This document shows positions 17,177 to 25,763 of a stretch of DNA of 64,000 bases, piece by piece (the first letter of the stretch is position 1; every line of letters starts with the position of its first letter). The stretch comes from Schlesneria paludicola DSM 18645 (GTDB taxonomy: Bacteria > Planctomycetota > Planctomycetia > Planctomycetales > Planctomycetaceae): the NCBI RefSeq assembly GCF_000255655.1, contig NZ_JH636434.1:2383206-2447205 (forward strand). Direction: 5' to 3'. The position numbers were made by a program, and so were the translations under genes. Under the pieces are notes generated by a model, which did no database searches, was not told where the DNA came from, and saw only the letters and a list, made by a program, of their open reading frames with translations.

Positions 17177-18718
17177 GTGTCAACACAAGCACTATCGCCA
17201 GGCATAGCAGAGGCTCCGCGGCACTCCGAAGCCTTCAATGAAACGTCAGGAATCGGACGCCTATGGGATCCTGCCAAGAATATTGCCAACTGGACTGTAG
17301 GACGTGACGCATCTTATGTATGGCAAGTTTGGCGCACCGCACTACCTTTGTGGCTCGCTGATATCGCGTCGGTCGCCATGACAGTGGGATTTGCGGCCGT
17401 CGTACTACAGATGACAGGTGGGGTCTCGGCGATGTTCATCGCCGGGCTATTCGCAAGCTGCTGCCTCATGCTTAGCGGCGGCTTCATCCTTGGTGGACTG
17501 TACCCCGCCACTGGGATGAATTCCGCGACCGAACTTCGACTGATTGTTCGCGTCGTGTCCGCAGGTGTGACGCTTTGCATGGCCTATGACTTAGCCCACG
17601 GTGGCAGCAATTCCTACCTCTTCCTTTGGCCACTCTGCGGGGGCCTTCTGCTGGTGCTATTGCCATTCGTCCGGGCCTTCACGCGACGTGCCGTTTGTCG
17701 ATCGAAATGGTGGGGCCTGCAAACGATCGTGATTGGTGCGGGTGACCGTGGCCTGGACATTGTCAACCGAATGAGACAAAACCCCGCGCTTGGTTTGAAG
17801 CCGGTTGCACTGGTCGATCGCTTCCGTCCGGATTGGATGCTCGACCATGAAGGCATGCCCTTCGGACAGATCTGTCCACTGGAAGATACTCCAGGCTTGA
17901 GCAATCGTTTGAACGCATATTGCGGTGTGTTTATCGGGTCTGAGTTCCCGGAGGCGGGCCGCATGACCATGATAGACACACTGACCAGTGTATTCCCTCA
18001 GTTATACGTCACCTCTGACGCTGCTGATGTCGGACGCAATTGGTCAGGCGTGCTCCAGATGGGAAATCTTCGCCTGTTGCGGATTACGGAACACCTCTTG
18101 ATGCCAGGAGCTCGCTGGATCAAGCGAATGATCGACGTTATGGCGGTACTTGCCGTCTCGCCAATCCTCATTCCGCTCGTCTCGACCTTGGCGATTGCGG
18201 TGAAACTCACGTCCGCCGGCCCGGCATTCTACGCTCATAGTCGAATTGGACGGAACGGGCGGACGATCCGCGTTTGGAAACTGCGATCGATGGTGCCGAA
18301 TGCAGATCGACTCCTGATGGACTATCTCGCGAAGCACCCGCATCTTCGCGAAGACTGGGAGCGATTGCACAAGCTCCCGAACGATCCTCGAGTCACCTTC
18401 ATTGGACGAATCTTACGCAAGACTAGCCTCGACGAAATTCCCCAACTCTGGAATGTGTTTCGTGGTGACATGAGTCTGGTCGGCCCTCGCCCAATTGTTC
18501 AGGCCGAAATTCAGAAGTATCAGGCCGTTTATCCCCTTTACTTGCGTGTCACACCGGGCATCACCGGCCTCTGGCAAGTCAACGGACGTAACTCAACGAC
18601 CTATCAAGAACGTATTTCGTACGACGCAGAATACATTCGTAATTGGTCCATTTGCCTCGACCTTTATATCCTGGCCCGAACGGTACAAACCGTCATCACA
18701 TGCGACGGAGCCTGTTAA
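17177..18718 (+). CDS. WbaP-like undecaprenyl-phosphate sugar-1-phosphate transferase
   Basis: A 513-residue polyprenyl glycosylphosphotransferase that would load the first sugar phosphate onto undecaprenyl phosphate to start repeat-unit synthesis. The GTG start at 17177 has a GGGGAGA ribosome site about 11 bases upstream. The N-terminal third has four or five membrane segments (about 45-165), followed by a Rossmann-like CoA-binding domain (TIVIGAGDRGLDIV near 182). A further membrane anchor (near 318) precedes the catalytic domain, which has KLRSM, TSLDEIPQLWNVFRGDMSLV, GPRP and ITGLWQVNGR. The five-segment topology matches WbaP/WcaJ rather than short PglC. The sugar (Gal, Glc or other) cannot be read from the sequence. 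Confidence 0.92.
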   Translation: MSTQALSPGIAEAPRHSEAFNETSGIGRLWDPAKNIANWTVGRDASYVWQVWRTALPLWLADIASVAMTVGFAAVVLQMTGGVSAMFIAGLFASCCLMLSGGFILGGLYPATGMNSATELRLIVRVVSAGVTLCMAYDLAHGGSNSYLFLWPLCGGLLLVLLPFVRAFTRRAVCRSKWWGLQTIVIGAGDRGLDIVNRMRQNPALGLKPVALVDRFRPDWMLDHEGMPFGQICPLEDTPGLSNRLNAYCGVFIGSEFPEAGRMTMIDTLTSVFPQLYVTSDAADVGRNWSGVLQMGNLRLLRITEHLLMPGARWIKRMIDVMAVLAVSPILIPLVSTLAIAVKLTSAGPAFYAHSRIGRNGRTIRVWKLRSMVPNADRLLMDYLAKHPHLREDWERLHKLPNDPRVTFIGRILRKTSLDEIPQLWNVFRGDMSLVGPRPIVQAEIQKYQAVYPLYLRVTPGITGLWQVNGRNSTTYQERISYDAEYIRNWSICLDLYILARTVQTVITCDGAC

Positions 18719-18979
18719 TTTCGAATCCCTTCCGGGGCCACACCCCAGGCCCCGCAACTGTGTTTGTCGCCAATCTTCTTTGATTCGACTCAGCGGCAAG
18801 TGCCAAACCGACGCCACCGAGACGGCCGACGTGGCGCAAGAACCCAACAATCCCCGTATTCAACTGTCCCAGCAAGAAAGCCGCTCGACTTCAGTGTCTT
18901 CGTCTTTCAAACCGGTTTCGCATGCTCTTGGTGTGCGAGCATGTATGAGAGCATGCCGCATCGACTCTAAAGGTGTTTT

Positions 18980-19546
18980 GTGAAAGAATCGATACTTGCA
19001 ATTCCCGACGTGAAAGTCTTCGACGTTTCCAAATTCGAAGACAGTCGAGGTTTTTTTTCCGAGACGTTCAACAAAAAGCGATTGGCGGATCTGGGGATCG
19101 ACGTCGATTTTGTACAGGACAATCAATCTCTCTCTCGCGAGCCATTCACTCTGCGCGGCCTACACATGCAGGCTCCACCATTTGAACAAGCGAAGTTAGT
19201 CCGGGTGACTCGCGGCCGAATTCTTGATGTGTGTGTGGACGTCCGCGTGGGGTCACCGACGTATTGCAAATGGGTGTCCGCTGTAATTAGTGCCGAGGCA
19301 TGGAATCAGATCTTCGTGCCAGTTGGTTTTCTGCATGGTTTTGTCACGCTCGAGCCCAATACGGAAGTACAATATAAGGTCTCGAACTATTACAACAAAT
19401 CGTCAGAAGGCGGTGTGATCTGGAATGACCCAGACTTAGCGATTGACTGGAGTATCGACGGCCGCGCCGACGTCATCATTTCGGACAAAGATGCCGTTCT
19501 GCCGAAGTTGCGAGAATTCCAATCTCCCTTTGTTCACGCCGTTTAG
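18980..19546 (+). CDS. rfbC: dTDP-4-dehydrorhamnose 3,5-epimerase
   Basis: 188 residues, normal length. GTG start with AAAGG about 6-9 bases upstream. The cupin signature RGLHMQAPPFEQAKLVRV contains the catalytic His of RmlC, and VPVGFLHGFVTL and YKVSNYY supply the second conserved region and the Tyr acid. It makes dTDP-4-keto-L-rhamnose from the RmlB product and is the first of four rml genes in order C-B-D-A. Positions 19051-19058 are a run of eight T within the codons for GFFS, a possible slippage site. Confidence 0.93.
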   Translation: MKESILAIPDVKVFDVSKFEDSRGFFSETFNKKRLADLGIDVDFVQDNQSLSREPFTLRGLHMQAPPFEQAKLVRVTRGRILDVCVDVRVGSPTYCKWVSAVISAEAWNQIFVPVGFLHGFVTLEPNTEVQYKVSNYYNKSSEGGVIWNDPDLAIDWSIDGRADVIISDKDAVLPKLREFQSPFVHAV

Positions 19547-19932
19547 CAGCCTGAGGACAGAAACGAAAAAGGCAACAGGTGATTCAGATTGGCGGTTCAC
19601 CGTGATACCGATGTGAAGGCGGTTTCGAACTGCCATCAAGGTACAGCGGACAATCGATAAACGCCAAAAGGATCGAATTCCTTGATGCACTCAAACACAG
19701 AGTGATGGCAGGCGGATCATGGCAGCGGTTGCGAGTTTTTGCAGCAATTTAGGTCTCGTGAATCGCGAGACGTTGAGTACGGGCGTCCAGTCGATACCTA
19801 TGTCTATCGTCAAGATTTTCGCCTAACGGCACGAAATCCCGGTGATTCACACGGGTGACCCGGGTTTGCTTGTTGAAACATTTGATTAAGAACTGTTTTG
19901 TTTGTTCGCTACTACTTTCGTTGGAAGTCTGT
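19547..19932. other. 386-bp gap between rfbC and rfbB
   Basis: I see no gene, clear terminator or repeat. The open frame that extends rfbB upstream from 19855 lacks the dehydrogenase fold and is treated as leader. Confidence 0.5.
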
Positions 19933-20994
19933 ATGAAGATCTTAGTGACGGGGGGCGCAGGATTTATCGGCTCTGCAGTAATCCGGTTCCTCATTCGTGA
20001 AACTGAGCACACCGTCGTTAATATTGACAAGCTGACCTACGCGGCGAACCTAGAGAATCTCACCTCGATCGAAGACTCACCTCGGTACTCATTCTATCAG
20101 GCTGACATCTGTGATGAAGCACTGATGAAGAATATCTTCACAGAATGTGAACCCGACGCCGTGATGCATCTGGCTGCAGAAAGCCACGTCGATCGCTCGA
20201 TCGATGGCCCGCGTGCGTTTCTCGAAACAAACATCATGGGAACGTACTCCCTGCTGCAGGCGGCCCGAATCGTTTGGCAGGGGCTTCCCGCAGACCGAAA
20301 GCAAGCGTTTCGCTTTCTACACGTCTCGACTGACGAGGTGTTTGGGTCACTTGGGTCTGAGGGATTCTTCACCGAAGAGACTCCTTACGCCCCGAATTCA
20401 CCTTACTCTTCCAGCAAAGCATCGTCGGACATGATTGTCCGTGCCTGGCACCATACTTTTGGCTTGCCAACGCTGATCAGCAACTGCTCTAACAACTACG
20501 GTCCCTATCAGTTTCCTGAAAAGCTGATTCCTGTCATTTTGCTGAATGCCCTGAGCGGAAAGCCGCTGCCGGTCTACGGAACGGGCGAGAATATTCGCGA
20601 CTGGCTATTCGTCGATGATCATGCACGTGCCCTTTATCGGATTCTCACGGCCGGTGCCGTCGGCGAGACCTATAACATTGGTGGGCACAACGAAAAACAA
20701 AACATCGAACTTGTCCGTGATATCTGCCGAATTCTGGATACCTTGATCCCAGACTCGGCCCATGTCCCACATGAAAAGCTGATTACCTTCGTCAAGGATC
20801 GCCCGGGACACGACCAGCGATACGCCATTAACGCATCCAAGATCGCCCGAGAACTGGGATGGTCGCCTTCCGTGACAGTGGAAGAAGGCCTCAAGCTGAC
20901 AGTTCAGTGGTACCTGGAAAATCGTGAATGGTGGGAGGCACTCTTGAACCGTGGGTTCAAGCAGGAAGTGCGGCTCGGCGTGACTGCTCAATAG
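19933..20994 (+). CDS. rfbB: dTDP-glucose 4,6-dehydratase
   Basis: 353 residues from the ATG at 19933, chosen because [13 protein letters not shown] is the standard start of the family and GGAAG lies just upstream; a longer frame from 19855 adds 26 non-conserved residues. GGAGFIG binds NAD. STDEVFG (near 133) and YSSSKASSD (Tyr near 158, Lys near 162) are the catalytic elements typical of Rml[19 protein letters not shown] is also diagnostic. It converts dTDP-glucose to dTDP-4-keto-6-deoxyglucose. The next gene, rfbD, starts 35 bp later. Confidence 0.95.
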   Translation: MKILVTGGAGFIGSAVIRFLIRETEHTVVNIDKLTYAANLENLTSIEDSPRYSFYQADICDEALMKNIFTECEPDAVMHLAAESHVDRSIDGPRAFLETNIMGTYSLLQAARIVWQGLPADRKQAFRFLHVSTDEVFGSLGSEGFFTEETPYAPNSPYSSSKASSDMIVRAWHHTFGLPTLISNCSNNYGPYQFPEKLIPVILLNALSGKPLPVYGTGENIRDWLFVDDHARALYRILTAGAVGETYNIGGHNEKQNIELVRDICRILDTLIPDSAHVPHEKLITFVKDRPGHDQRYAINASKIARELGWSPSVTVEEGLKLTVQWYLENREWWEALLNRGFKQEVRLGVTAQ

Positions 20995-21029
20995 TGTGAA
21001 TTCAAAAGCGTCGCAATCAGGCAAAGAAC

Positions 21030-21968
21030 ATGATCATTCTTCTCGGCGAAAATGGACAGGTCGCACGCGAGGTGCTCAAAGCAACCTCTGCGGCGGGTAT
21101 CCCGTGTCGTTCGGTCTCAAGTCAAGAAGGCGACTTCAATGATCCTGCCAAAATTTCCGACTTGCTGTCGGAGTGTCCGCCAGGGTCATTTGTCATCAAC
21201 GCCGCGGCGTACACTCAGGTGGATCTCGCCGAATCTGATCGAAAAGCCGCAATCCAGATCAATGGATTGACGCCAGGTGTGATTGCCAGTGTATGTCAAA
21301 CACGCGGATTGAAATTGATTCATATTTCCACCGACTATGTGTTCTCGGGGAACCAACAGCGAGCCTATCGTGAGCACGAACCAACGGGCCCGCTCGGTGT
21401 CTACGGCGAATCGAAGCTTCTCGGCGAGCGCCTGATTCTCGAGAATCTTGACCAGGCCATCATCTTGCGAACGTCCTGGGTATTTAGCTCGCATGGCAAA
21501 AACTTCGTCAAGACGATGATTCGGCTTGGCCAAGACCGTGATCGACTTTCCGTTGTTGCCGATCAGATTGGTGGACCGACATCTGCCGCCTCGATCGCCA
21601 AGACATGCCTTGAGTTGGTCGCCAAAACCAACTCTCTTTCACCCACGTCCGACCTATGGGGCGTGTACCACTACTGCGGCAAGCCCTCGACAACATGGCA
21701 CGGATTTGCAGAGGAAATCTTCAGACAAACGGGCCAAAATGTCGTCGTTTCCCCAATTCGTACAGACCAGTATCCAACACCAGCACGGCGGCCTGCCAAC
21801 TCGCAACTTGCCTGCGGAAAGCTGCAAAAGAATTTTGAGATTTCGCAGCCGGACTGGACCATTGATCTGTCCAGAGTCGTAAAAGAACTGGGCTTTCCCA
21901 CCGCATCCGCCCCTGACCAGCCCGAATGCCTGACTGAGCCCTCAAAACATCAAAAAGTTGAAGCCTAG
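21030..21968 (+). CDS. rfbD: dTDP-4-dehydrorhamnose reductase
   Basis: 312 residues. The N-terminal NAD(P)H site is GENGQVA. STDYVFSG (near 100) and YGESK (Tyr near 125) match the RmlD catalytic site, and NAAAYTQVDLAESD is a family hallmark. It makes dTDP-L-rhamnose from the RmlC product. It follows rfbB closely and is probably co-transcribed with it. The C-terminal 20 residues after the conserved end are polar and poorly conserved. Confidence 0.94.
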   Translation: MIILLGENGQVAREVLKATSAAGIPCRSVSSQEGDFNDPAKISDLLSECPPGSFVINAAAYTQVDLAESDRKAAIQINGLTPGVIASVCQTRGLKLIHISTDYVFSGNQQRAYREHEPTGPLGVYGESKLLGERLILENLDQAIILRTSWVFSSHGKNFVKTMIRLGQDRDRLSVVADQIGGPTSAASIAKTCLELVAKTNSLSPTSDLWGVYHYCGKPSTTWHGFAEEIFRQTGQNVVVSPIRTDQYPTPARRPANSQLACGKLQKNFEISQPDWTIDLSRVVKELGFPTASAPDQPECLTEPSKHQKVEA

Positions 21969-21973
21969 TCGCC

Positions 21974-22386
21974 TGTTGAAATCACGGGGACTGTCTCCCT
22001 ACAGACTCAAGAACGCCATGACTGCTTAGATACCAAGGTGCTAGCCTTCCTTATTTCAACAAGCAGAGAGACATACCGACTTGGAATTCGGCGATACTGG
22101 AGCGAACTGCGATGATAGTTCAAACTCGAATGCATCCGACTGGCGTGAGACCCCCGCACCCTGGAATGTGCCATTGATGGAACAACGCTTGCAAGGAGAC
22201 CACAAAGGGGCATTGGGCCCCAAAAACATCCGCTGGCTCTCTGCCCAAACAATGCGCACGGCCGGCGCGATTGATTCAATCAGATCCGAATCTGAATCCT
22301 TCGAAGCAGAACCCCTGAATTGTGCCGCAGAACGCGGATCTAGAGATGATGGTCTCTCGTATGCAGGCTGTCGAAATCACGGGGAC
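21974..22386. repeat. Pair of 19-bp REP-like direct repeats
   Basis: Copies at 21974-21992 and 22368-22386 differ at one base and are 394 bp apart. Each is followed by a near-palindromic GGGGAC-GTC/GAC-TCC block. Short elements of this kind are often dispersed in genomes with RAYT transposases; that link is inferred, since no transposase is in the window. Confidence 0.55.
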
Positions 22387-22430
22387 AGACTCCGTACCGA
22401 TTCACAAATGCGATGACAACGTGAACCGCA

Positions 22431-22454
22431 GGGTGGCTCTGCCCGCCCTTTTGT
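22431..22454 (+). terminator. Possible intrinsic terminator after rfbD
   Basis: A 6-bp GC stem with one G-U pair (GGGTGG / CCGCCC) and a 6-base loop is followed directly by TTTTGTT. It is 463 bp after the rfbD stop, so it would end a long 3' leader. The stem is short. Confidence 0.4.
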
Positions 22455-22579
22455 TAACAGGCTGGTTGGAAGCTGATCAATGGATCAGCGATGGCGAGTA
22501 AGAATTGTGCTGTACACGACACGGCGACCATGCCGAGACGAGACAATTGATGAACGTAAATGAGGCCGAGATTTCATTC

Positions 22580-23482
22580 ATGAGTACACCTCGATTTGAT
22601 GAGCGCAAGGGAATCATTCTTGCAGGTGGGTCTGGCACTCGCCTCTACCCAACGACGATTGCCGTCAGCAAACAATTGCTGCCGATTTACGACAAGCCGT
22701 TGGTTTACTACCCACTCTCGACATTGATGCTGTCTGGAATTCGCGACTATTTGCTGATTTCGACTCCTCACGACATCAAAGGCTTCGAAACGTTGCTAGG
22801 CGACGGAAGCCAGTTCGGAATCTCAATCAAGTATGCAATCCAGCAAGAGCCACGAGGTTTGGCCGACGCATTTATCGTAGGCAAATCATTTGTCGGATCT
22901 GCACATTCCGCGCTCGTTCTTGGCGATAACATTTTTTTCGGCCATGGATTAACGGGGATCTTGCAGGCGGCAAATTTGCGGCGCAATGGGGCGACGATTT
23001 TTGCGTATCCCGTCGATGACCCTGAACGATATGGCGTTGTGGAACTTGGACCGGACTCCAAGGCGATTTCCTTGGAAGAGAAGCCACTGAAGCCGAAAAC
23101 AAATCTCGCAATTCCAGGATTGTACTTCTACGACCAGCAAGTCATCGACATTGCAGCTAACCTAAAACCGTCGCCTCGCGGCGAGATCGAAATTACCGAT
23201 GTCAATCGGGCCTATATGGAACGAGGAGAGCTGTATGTCGAGAACTTCGGCCGCGGTTCCGCCTGGCTCGATACCGGCACGCCTGATTCGATGCTTCAAG
23301 CGAGCCAGTTCGTGGAAGTGATCGAAAAACGGCAAGCCATGAAGATCGCTTGCCTCGAAGAAGTCGCCTTGCACATGGGCTTCATCACCATTGATGAACT
23401 GATCCGATCGGCGGAAAAGCTGAAAGGCACATACGGGGACTACCTGCGAAAGATCATTGCAATGACAAAGCCATCCAATTGA
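22580..23482 (+). CDS. rfbA: Glucose-1-phosphate thymidylyltransferase
   Basis: 300 residues from the ATG at 22580; an ATG at 22550 in the same frame would add ten residues and cannot be excluded. [15 protein letters not shown] is the nucleotide-binding signature, followed by [20 protein letters not shown], which is diagnostic for RmlA. The later [20 protein letters not shown] and [15 protein letters not shown] segments are also typical. It makes dTDP-glucose, the first step of the rhamnose pathway completed by rfbB, rfbC and rfbD. Confidence 0.95.
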   Translation: MSTPRFDERKGIILAGGSGTRLYPTTIAVSKQLLPIYDKPLVYYPLSTLMLSGIRDYLLISTPHDIKGFETLLGDGSQFGISIKYAIQQEPRGLADAFIVGKSFVGSAHSALVLGDNIFFGHGLTGILQAANLRRNGATIFAYPVDDPERYGVVELGPDSKAISLEEKPLKPKTNLAIPGLYFYDQQVIDIAANLKPSPRGEIEITDVNRAYMERGELYVENFGRGSAWLDTGTPDSMLQASQFVEVIEKRQAMKIACLEEVALHMGFITIDELIRSAEKLKGTYGDYLRKIIAMTKPSN

Positions 23483-23511
23483 CGCCATTCCATGATCGGT
23501 TGTAGTAAGCG

Positions 23512-24504
23512 ATGCAGGGGAACGACGGTTCAAGTGATCTCATGAGCGACACGACACAAGCGAAATTACCATCCGCATCGATCGTTTTCCTGACGTACAA
23601 CGGGATGCCTCTTGTTGAAGACGTCTTGAAATCGATCCGAAATCAGAAGTTCAATGGAGACTATGAACTCTTGTGTATCGACACATCTTCAAAGGATGGA
23701 ACCTTTGAATTGTCGCGCACGCTTTGCGATGAAGTGATTCAGATCCAGCCGCACGAGTTCCACCATTCACGTACGCGCAACCTCGGGGTATCCGTCTCCA
23801 ACAACGACATCTGCGTTTTTCTTTCTCAAGACGCGTTGCCTTCAGATGAACACTGGCTGACGAATCTGATTTCTCCGTTCGTCGATCCGGACGTCGGAGC
23901 GGTCTATGGAAGACAGAAAGCCCCCGACCATTTCGGTGCGCAGCGCCGGTATAGTATGGGCGAAGTCTACCCAGAGGCGCGCCAGGTTCGTCAGTTTGTT
24001 CCGGGCGAAAAACGATCCCTCAGCGAAGTCCGCTTCTCGGATGCGAATGGAGCCTACCGTCGTGCACTGCTGCTCGAGAAGCCGTTCCCCGAACATGTGC
24101 CGATCTCTGAAGATATTGCCGCCTGCTACTACATCCTCGAAAAAGGCCTAAAGGTCGTCTACGAACCATTGGCGAACGTCATTCATGGCCACGAGCGGAG
24201 CATCAAAGACGAATTCCGCTGGGCATTCGATTCTGGAATCGCCTTGAAACGCTTAGGAATCCTCGGCAATCCCAATTTCAAAAGCGAAACCAAGTACGGA
24301 ATCAAGAAACTGACCGATGAACTCGTCTACTTTACGAAGCGGTTCGCAATTGGTACGGCCATGCACAGCGTGAGTGTTTATGCGGCGCGATGGCTTGGTG
24401 TCCAACTCGGAAAGAGGGAAAATCAAATTCCTCCAAAAATTGCTCGTGCGATCTCACCTTCGCTGGCTCGTGAGCACGCTCGAACGAAGAACGTCGCAAA
24501 CTAA
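23512..24504 (+). CDS. Family 2 glycosyltransferase, rhamnosyltransferase-like
   Basis: 330 residues, starting 29 bp after rfbA; an in-frame ATG at 23542 is an alternative start. A GT-A fold is visible: SIVFLTYNGMPLVEDVLKSI, then ELLCIDTSSKDGTFE for nucleotide binding, and SQDALPSDEHWL at the place of the metal-binding acidic motif. RTRNLGVSVSNND is typical of GT2 enzymes. Its position after the dTDP-rhamnose genes suggests L-rhamnose transfer, but donor and acceptor are not determined by sequence. No membrane segment, so probably cytosolic or peripheral. Confidence 0.85.
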   Translation: MQGNDGSSDLMSDTTQAKLPSASIVFLTYNGMPLVEDVLKSIRNQKFNGDYELLCIDTSSKDGTFELSRTLCDEVIQIQPHEFHHSRTRNLGVSVSNNDICVFLSQDALPSDEHWLTNLISPFVDPDVGAVYGRQKAPDHFGAQRRYSMGEVYPEARQVRQFVPGEKRSLSEVRFSDANGAYRRALLLEKPFPEHVPISEDIAACYYILEKGLKVVYEPLANVIHGHERSIKDEFRWAFDSGIALKRLGILGNPNFKSETKYGIKKLTDELVYFTKRFAIGTAMHSVSVYAARWLGVQLGKRENQIPPKIARAISPSLAREHARTKNVAN

Positions 24505-24723
24505 CAAGATGGTGGAGTTCATGTGGCCTGAGGTGGTGTTGGCTGCCTGAATCGCGTCAAACGATCCGTAACACCTGATATCGATTCGCAGCAGAATGAA
24601 GCACGATCGCCATCATTCAAGCGAAAATTTCATTGAAATAGAAACCTCGTCCGCGTCAAACATCGCACGACGACGGCAGCCGCCTCTTGTCGATCATTCC
24701 CCTCGGGGATTTGAAGGATAACC

Positions 24724-25698
24724 ATGATTATTTCCCAAACTCCTTATCGAATCAGCTTTGGAGGTGGAGGCACGGATTTGCCGGCCTTCTATCGTGAAGA
24801 ATGTGGGGCAGTCTTTAGTGCCACGATCGATCGCCACATCTACGTGACCGTACACCCACGATTCGAAAAGAACTACCGCCTTGCGTATTCAAAGATCGAG
24901 GTGATATCGGGAATTGATCAGATGCAACACGAGTTGATTCGTGAAGCGCTGAAGATGACCGGAATCGACGAGCCGCTTGAGGTCACAACGATTGGTGACG
25001 TTCCAGCCGGAACGGGGATGGGCTCAAGCAGCAGTCTTACCGTTGGGCTGCTGGTTGCACTGTATGCCTACCAGGGGCGAATCGTCAGTAGCCATCGACT
25101 CGCGGAAGAAGCCTGTCGGATCGAGATTGATATTCTCAAAAAGCCAATCGGCCGACAGGATCAGTACGCAGCCGCATTCGGCGGATTGAACTTGATCACT
25201 TTCCGTCCCAATTCCACCGTCGATGTCCAACCCGTCGTCTGCCGCGAAGAAGTGCTCAATGAACTCGAATCGCAGATGCTGGTGCTATATACCAACACCA
25301 CGCGAAGTGCAGATGGAATTCTCAAACAACAGCAAGACTCCACTCCACAATTGACGTCGACGCTTCGAGCCATGCGAGATCTTGCGGAGCAAATGAGAAA
25401 CGCGTTGAGCGGCGAGGGAAATCTCGGTGAGTTTTCGAGACTCTTGGCCGAAGGATGGGAACTCAAACGTTCTCTGGGTTGTGGAATCACGAATCCGGGC
25501 GTCGACGAAATGTATACCACGGCCCTTCGACACGGGGCAACCAGTGGAAAGCTCTTGGGCGCGGGAGGAGGCGGGTTCGTATTACTGCTCGCCCCTCCAG
25601 AACGACATAACGCCATCTGGGAAAGCTTGGGCCGTCCAACAAAACTTCCCATCAAGTTTTTCCGACGCGGCGGCAGTCCAATCTTCCTCAGCCACTAA
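24724..25698 (+). CDS. hddA: D-glycero-D-manno-heptose 7-phosphate kinase-like GHMP kinase
   Basis: 324 residues of the GHMP kinase superfamily. TPYRISFGGGGTDLPAFY opens the protein as in HddA and related sugar kinases. The phosphate loop is PAGTGMGSSSSLTVGLL (about 94-110), and LGAGGGGFVLLL (near 279) is the third GHMP motif. Family members phosphorylate C1 of heptose 7-phosphate to give the 1,7-bisphosphate. The next gene supplies the following phosphatase and nucleotidyltransferase steps, which supports the heptose assignment over the similar fucokinase-like members. A ribosome site AAGGA lies about 5 bases upstream. Confidence 0.85.
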   Translation: MIISQTPYRISFGGGGTDLPAFYREECGAVFSATIDRHIYVTVHPRFEKNYRLAYSKIEVISGIDQMQHELIREALKMTGIDEPLEVTTIGDVPAGTGMGSSSSLTVGLLVALYAYQGRIVSSHRLAEEACRIEIDILKKPIGRQDQYAAAFGGLNLITFRPNSTVDVQPVVCREEVLNELESQMLVLYTNTTRSADGILKQQQDSTPQLTSTLRAMRDLAEQMRNALSGEGNLGEFSRLLAEGWELKRSLGCGITNPGVDEMYTTALRHGATSGKLLGAGGGGFVLLLAPPERHNAIWESLGRPTKLPIKFFRRGGSPIFLSH

Positions 25699-25763
25699 GC
25701 GTTCTTCGCACACGACGTGATCCACAGTGTTATTGACGATCGAGATTCTGCCAGGTTTATGAA

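Larger units (their letters stand above)
21969..22579. other. 611-bp gap between rfbD and rfbA with REP-like repeats and a possible terminator
   Basis: No convincing gene; open frames here have no recognisable domain. It holds two 19-bp direct repeats with one mismatch (21974-21992 and 22368-22386), both containing GAAATCACGGGGAC. GGGGACTGTCTCC in the first is a near-palindrome, as in REP-type elements. A GC stem (22431-22436 with 22443-22448) followed by TTTTGTT could end transcription from rfbD. The gap splits the usual rml operon in two. Confidence 0.6.

Noticed and set aside
18735-18760. GGGGCC/GGCCCC hairpin after the WbaP-like gene
   Set aside because: Only 6 bp and no T-run follows; too weak to call a terminator.
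22081-22416. 111-codon plus-strand frame in the rfbD-rfbA gap
   Set aside because: No domain or hydrophobic pattern, crosses the repeat element, and lacks a ribosome site.
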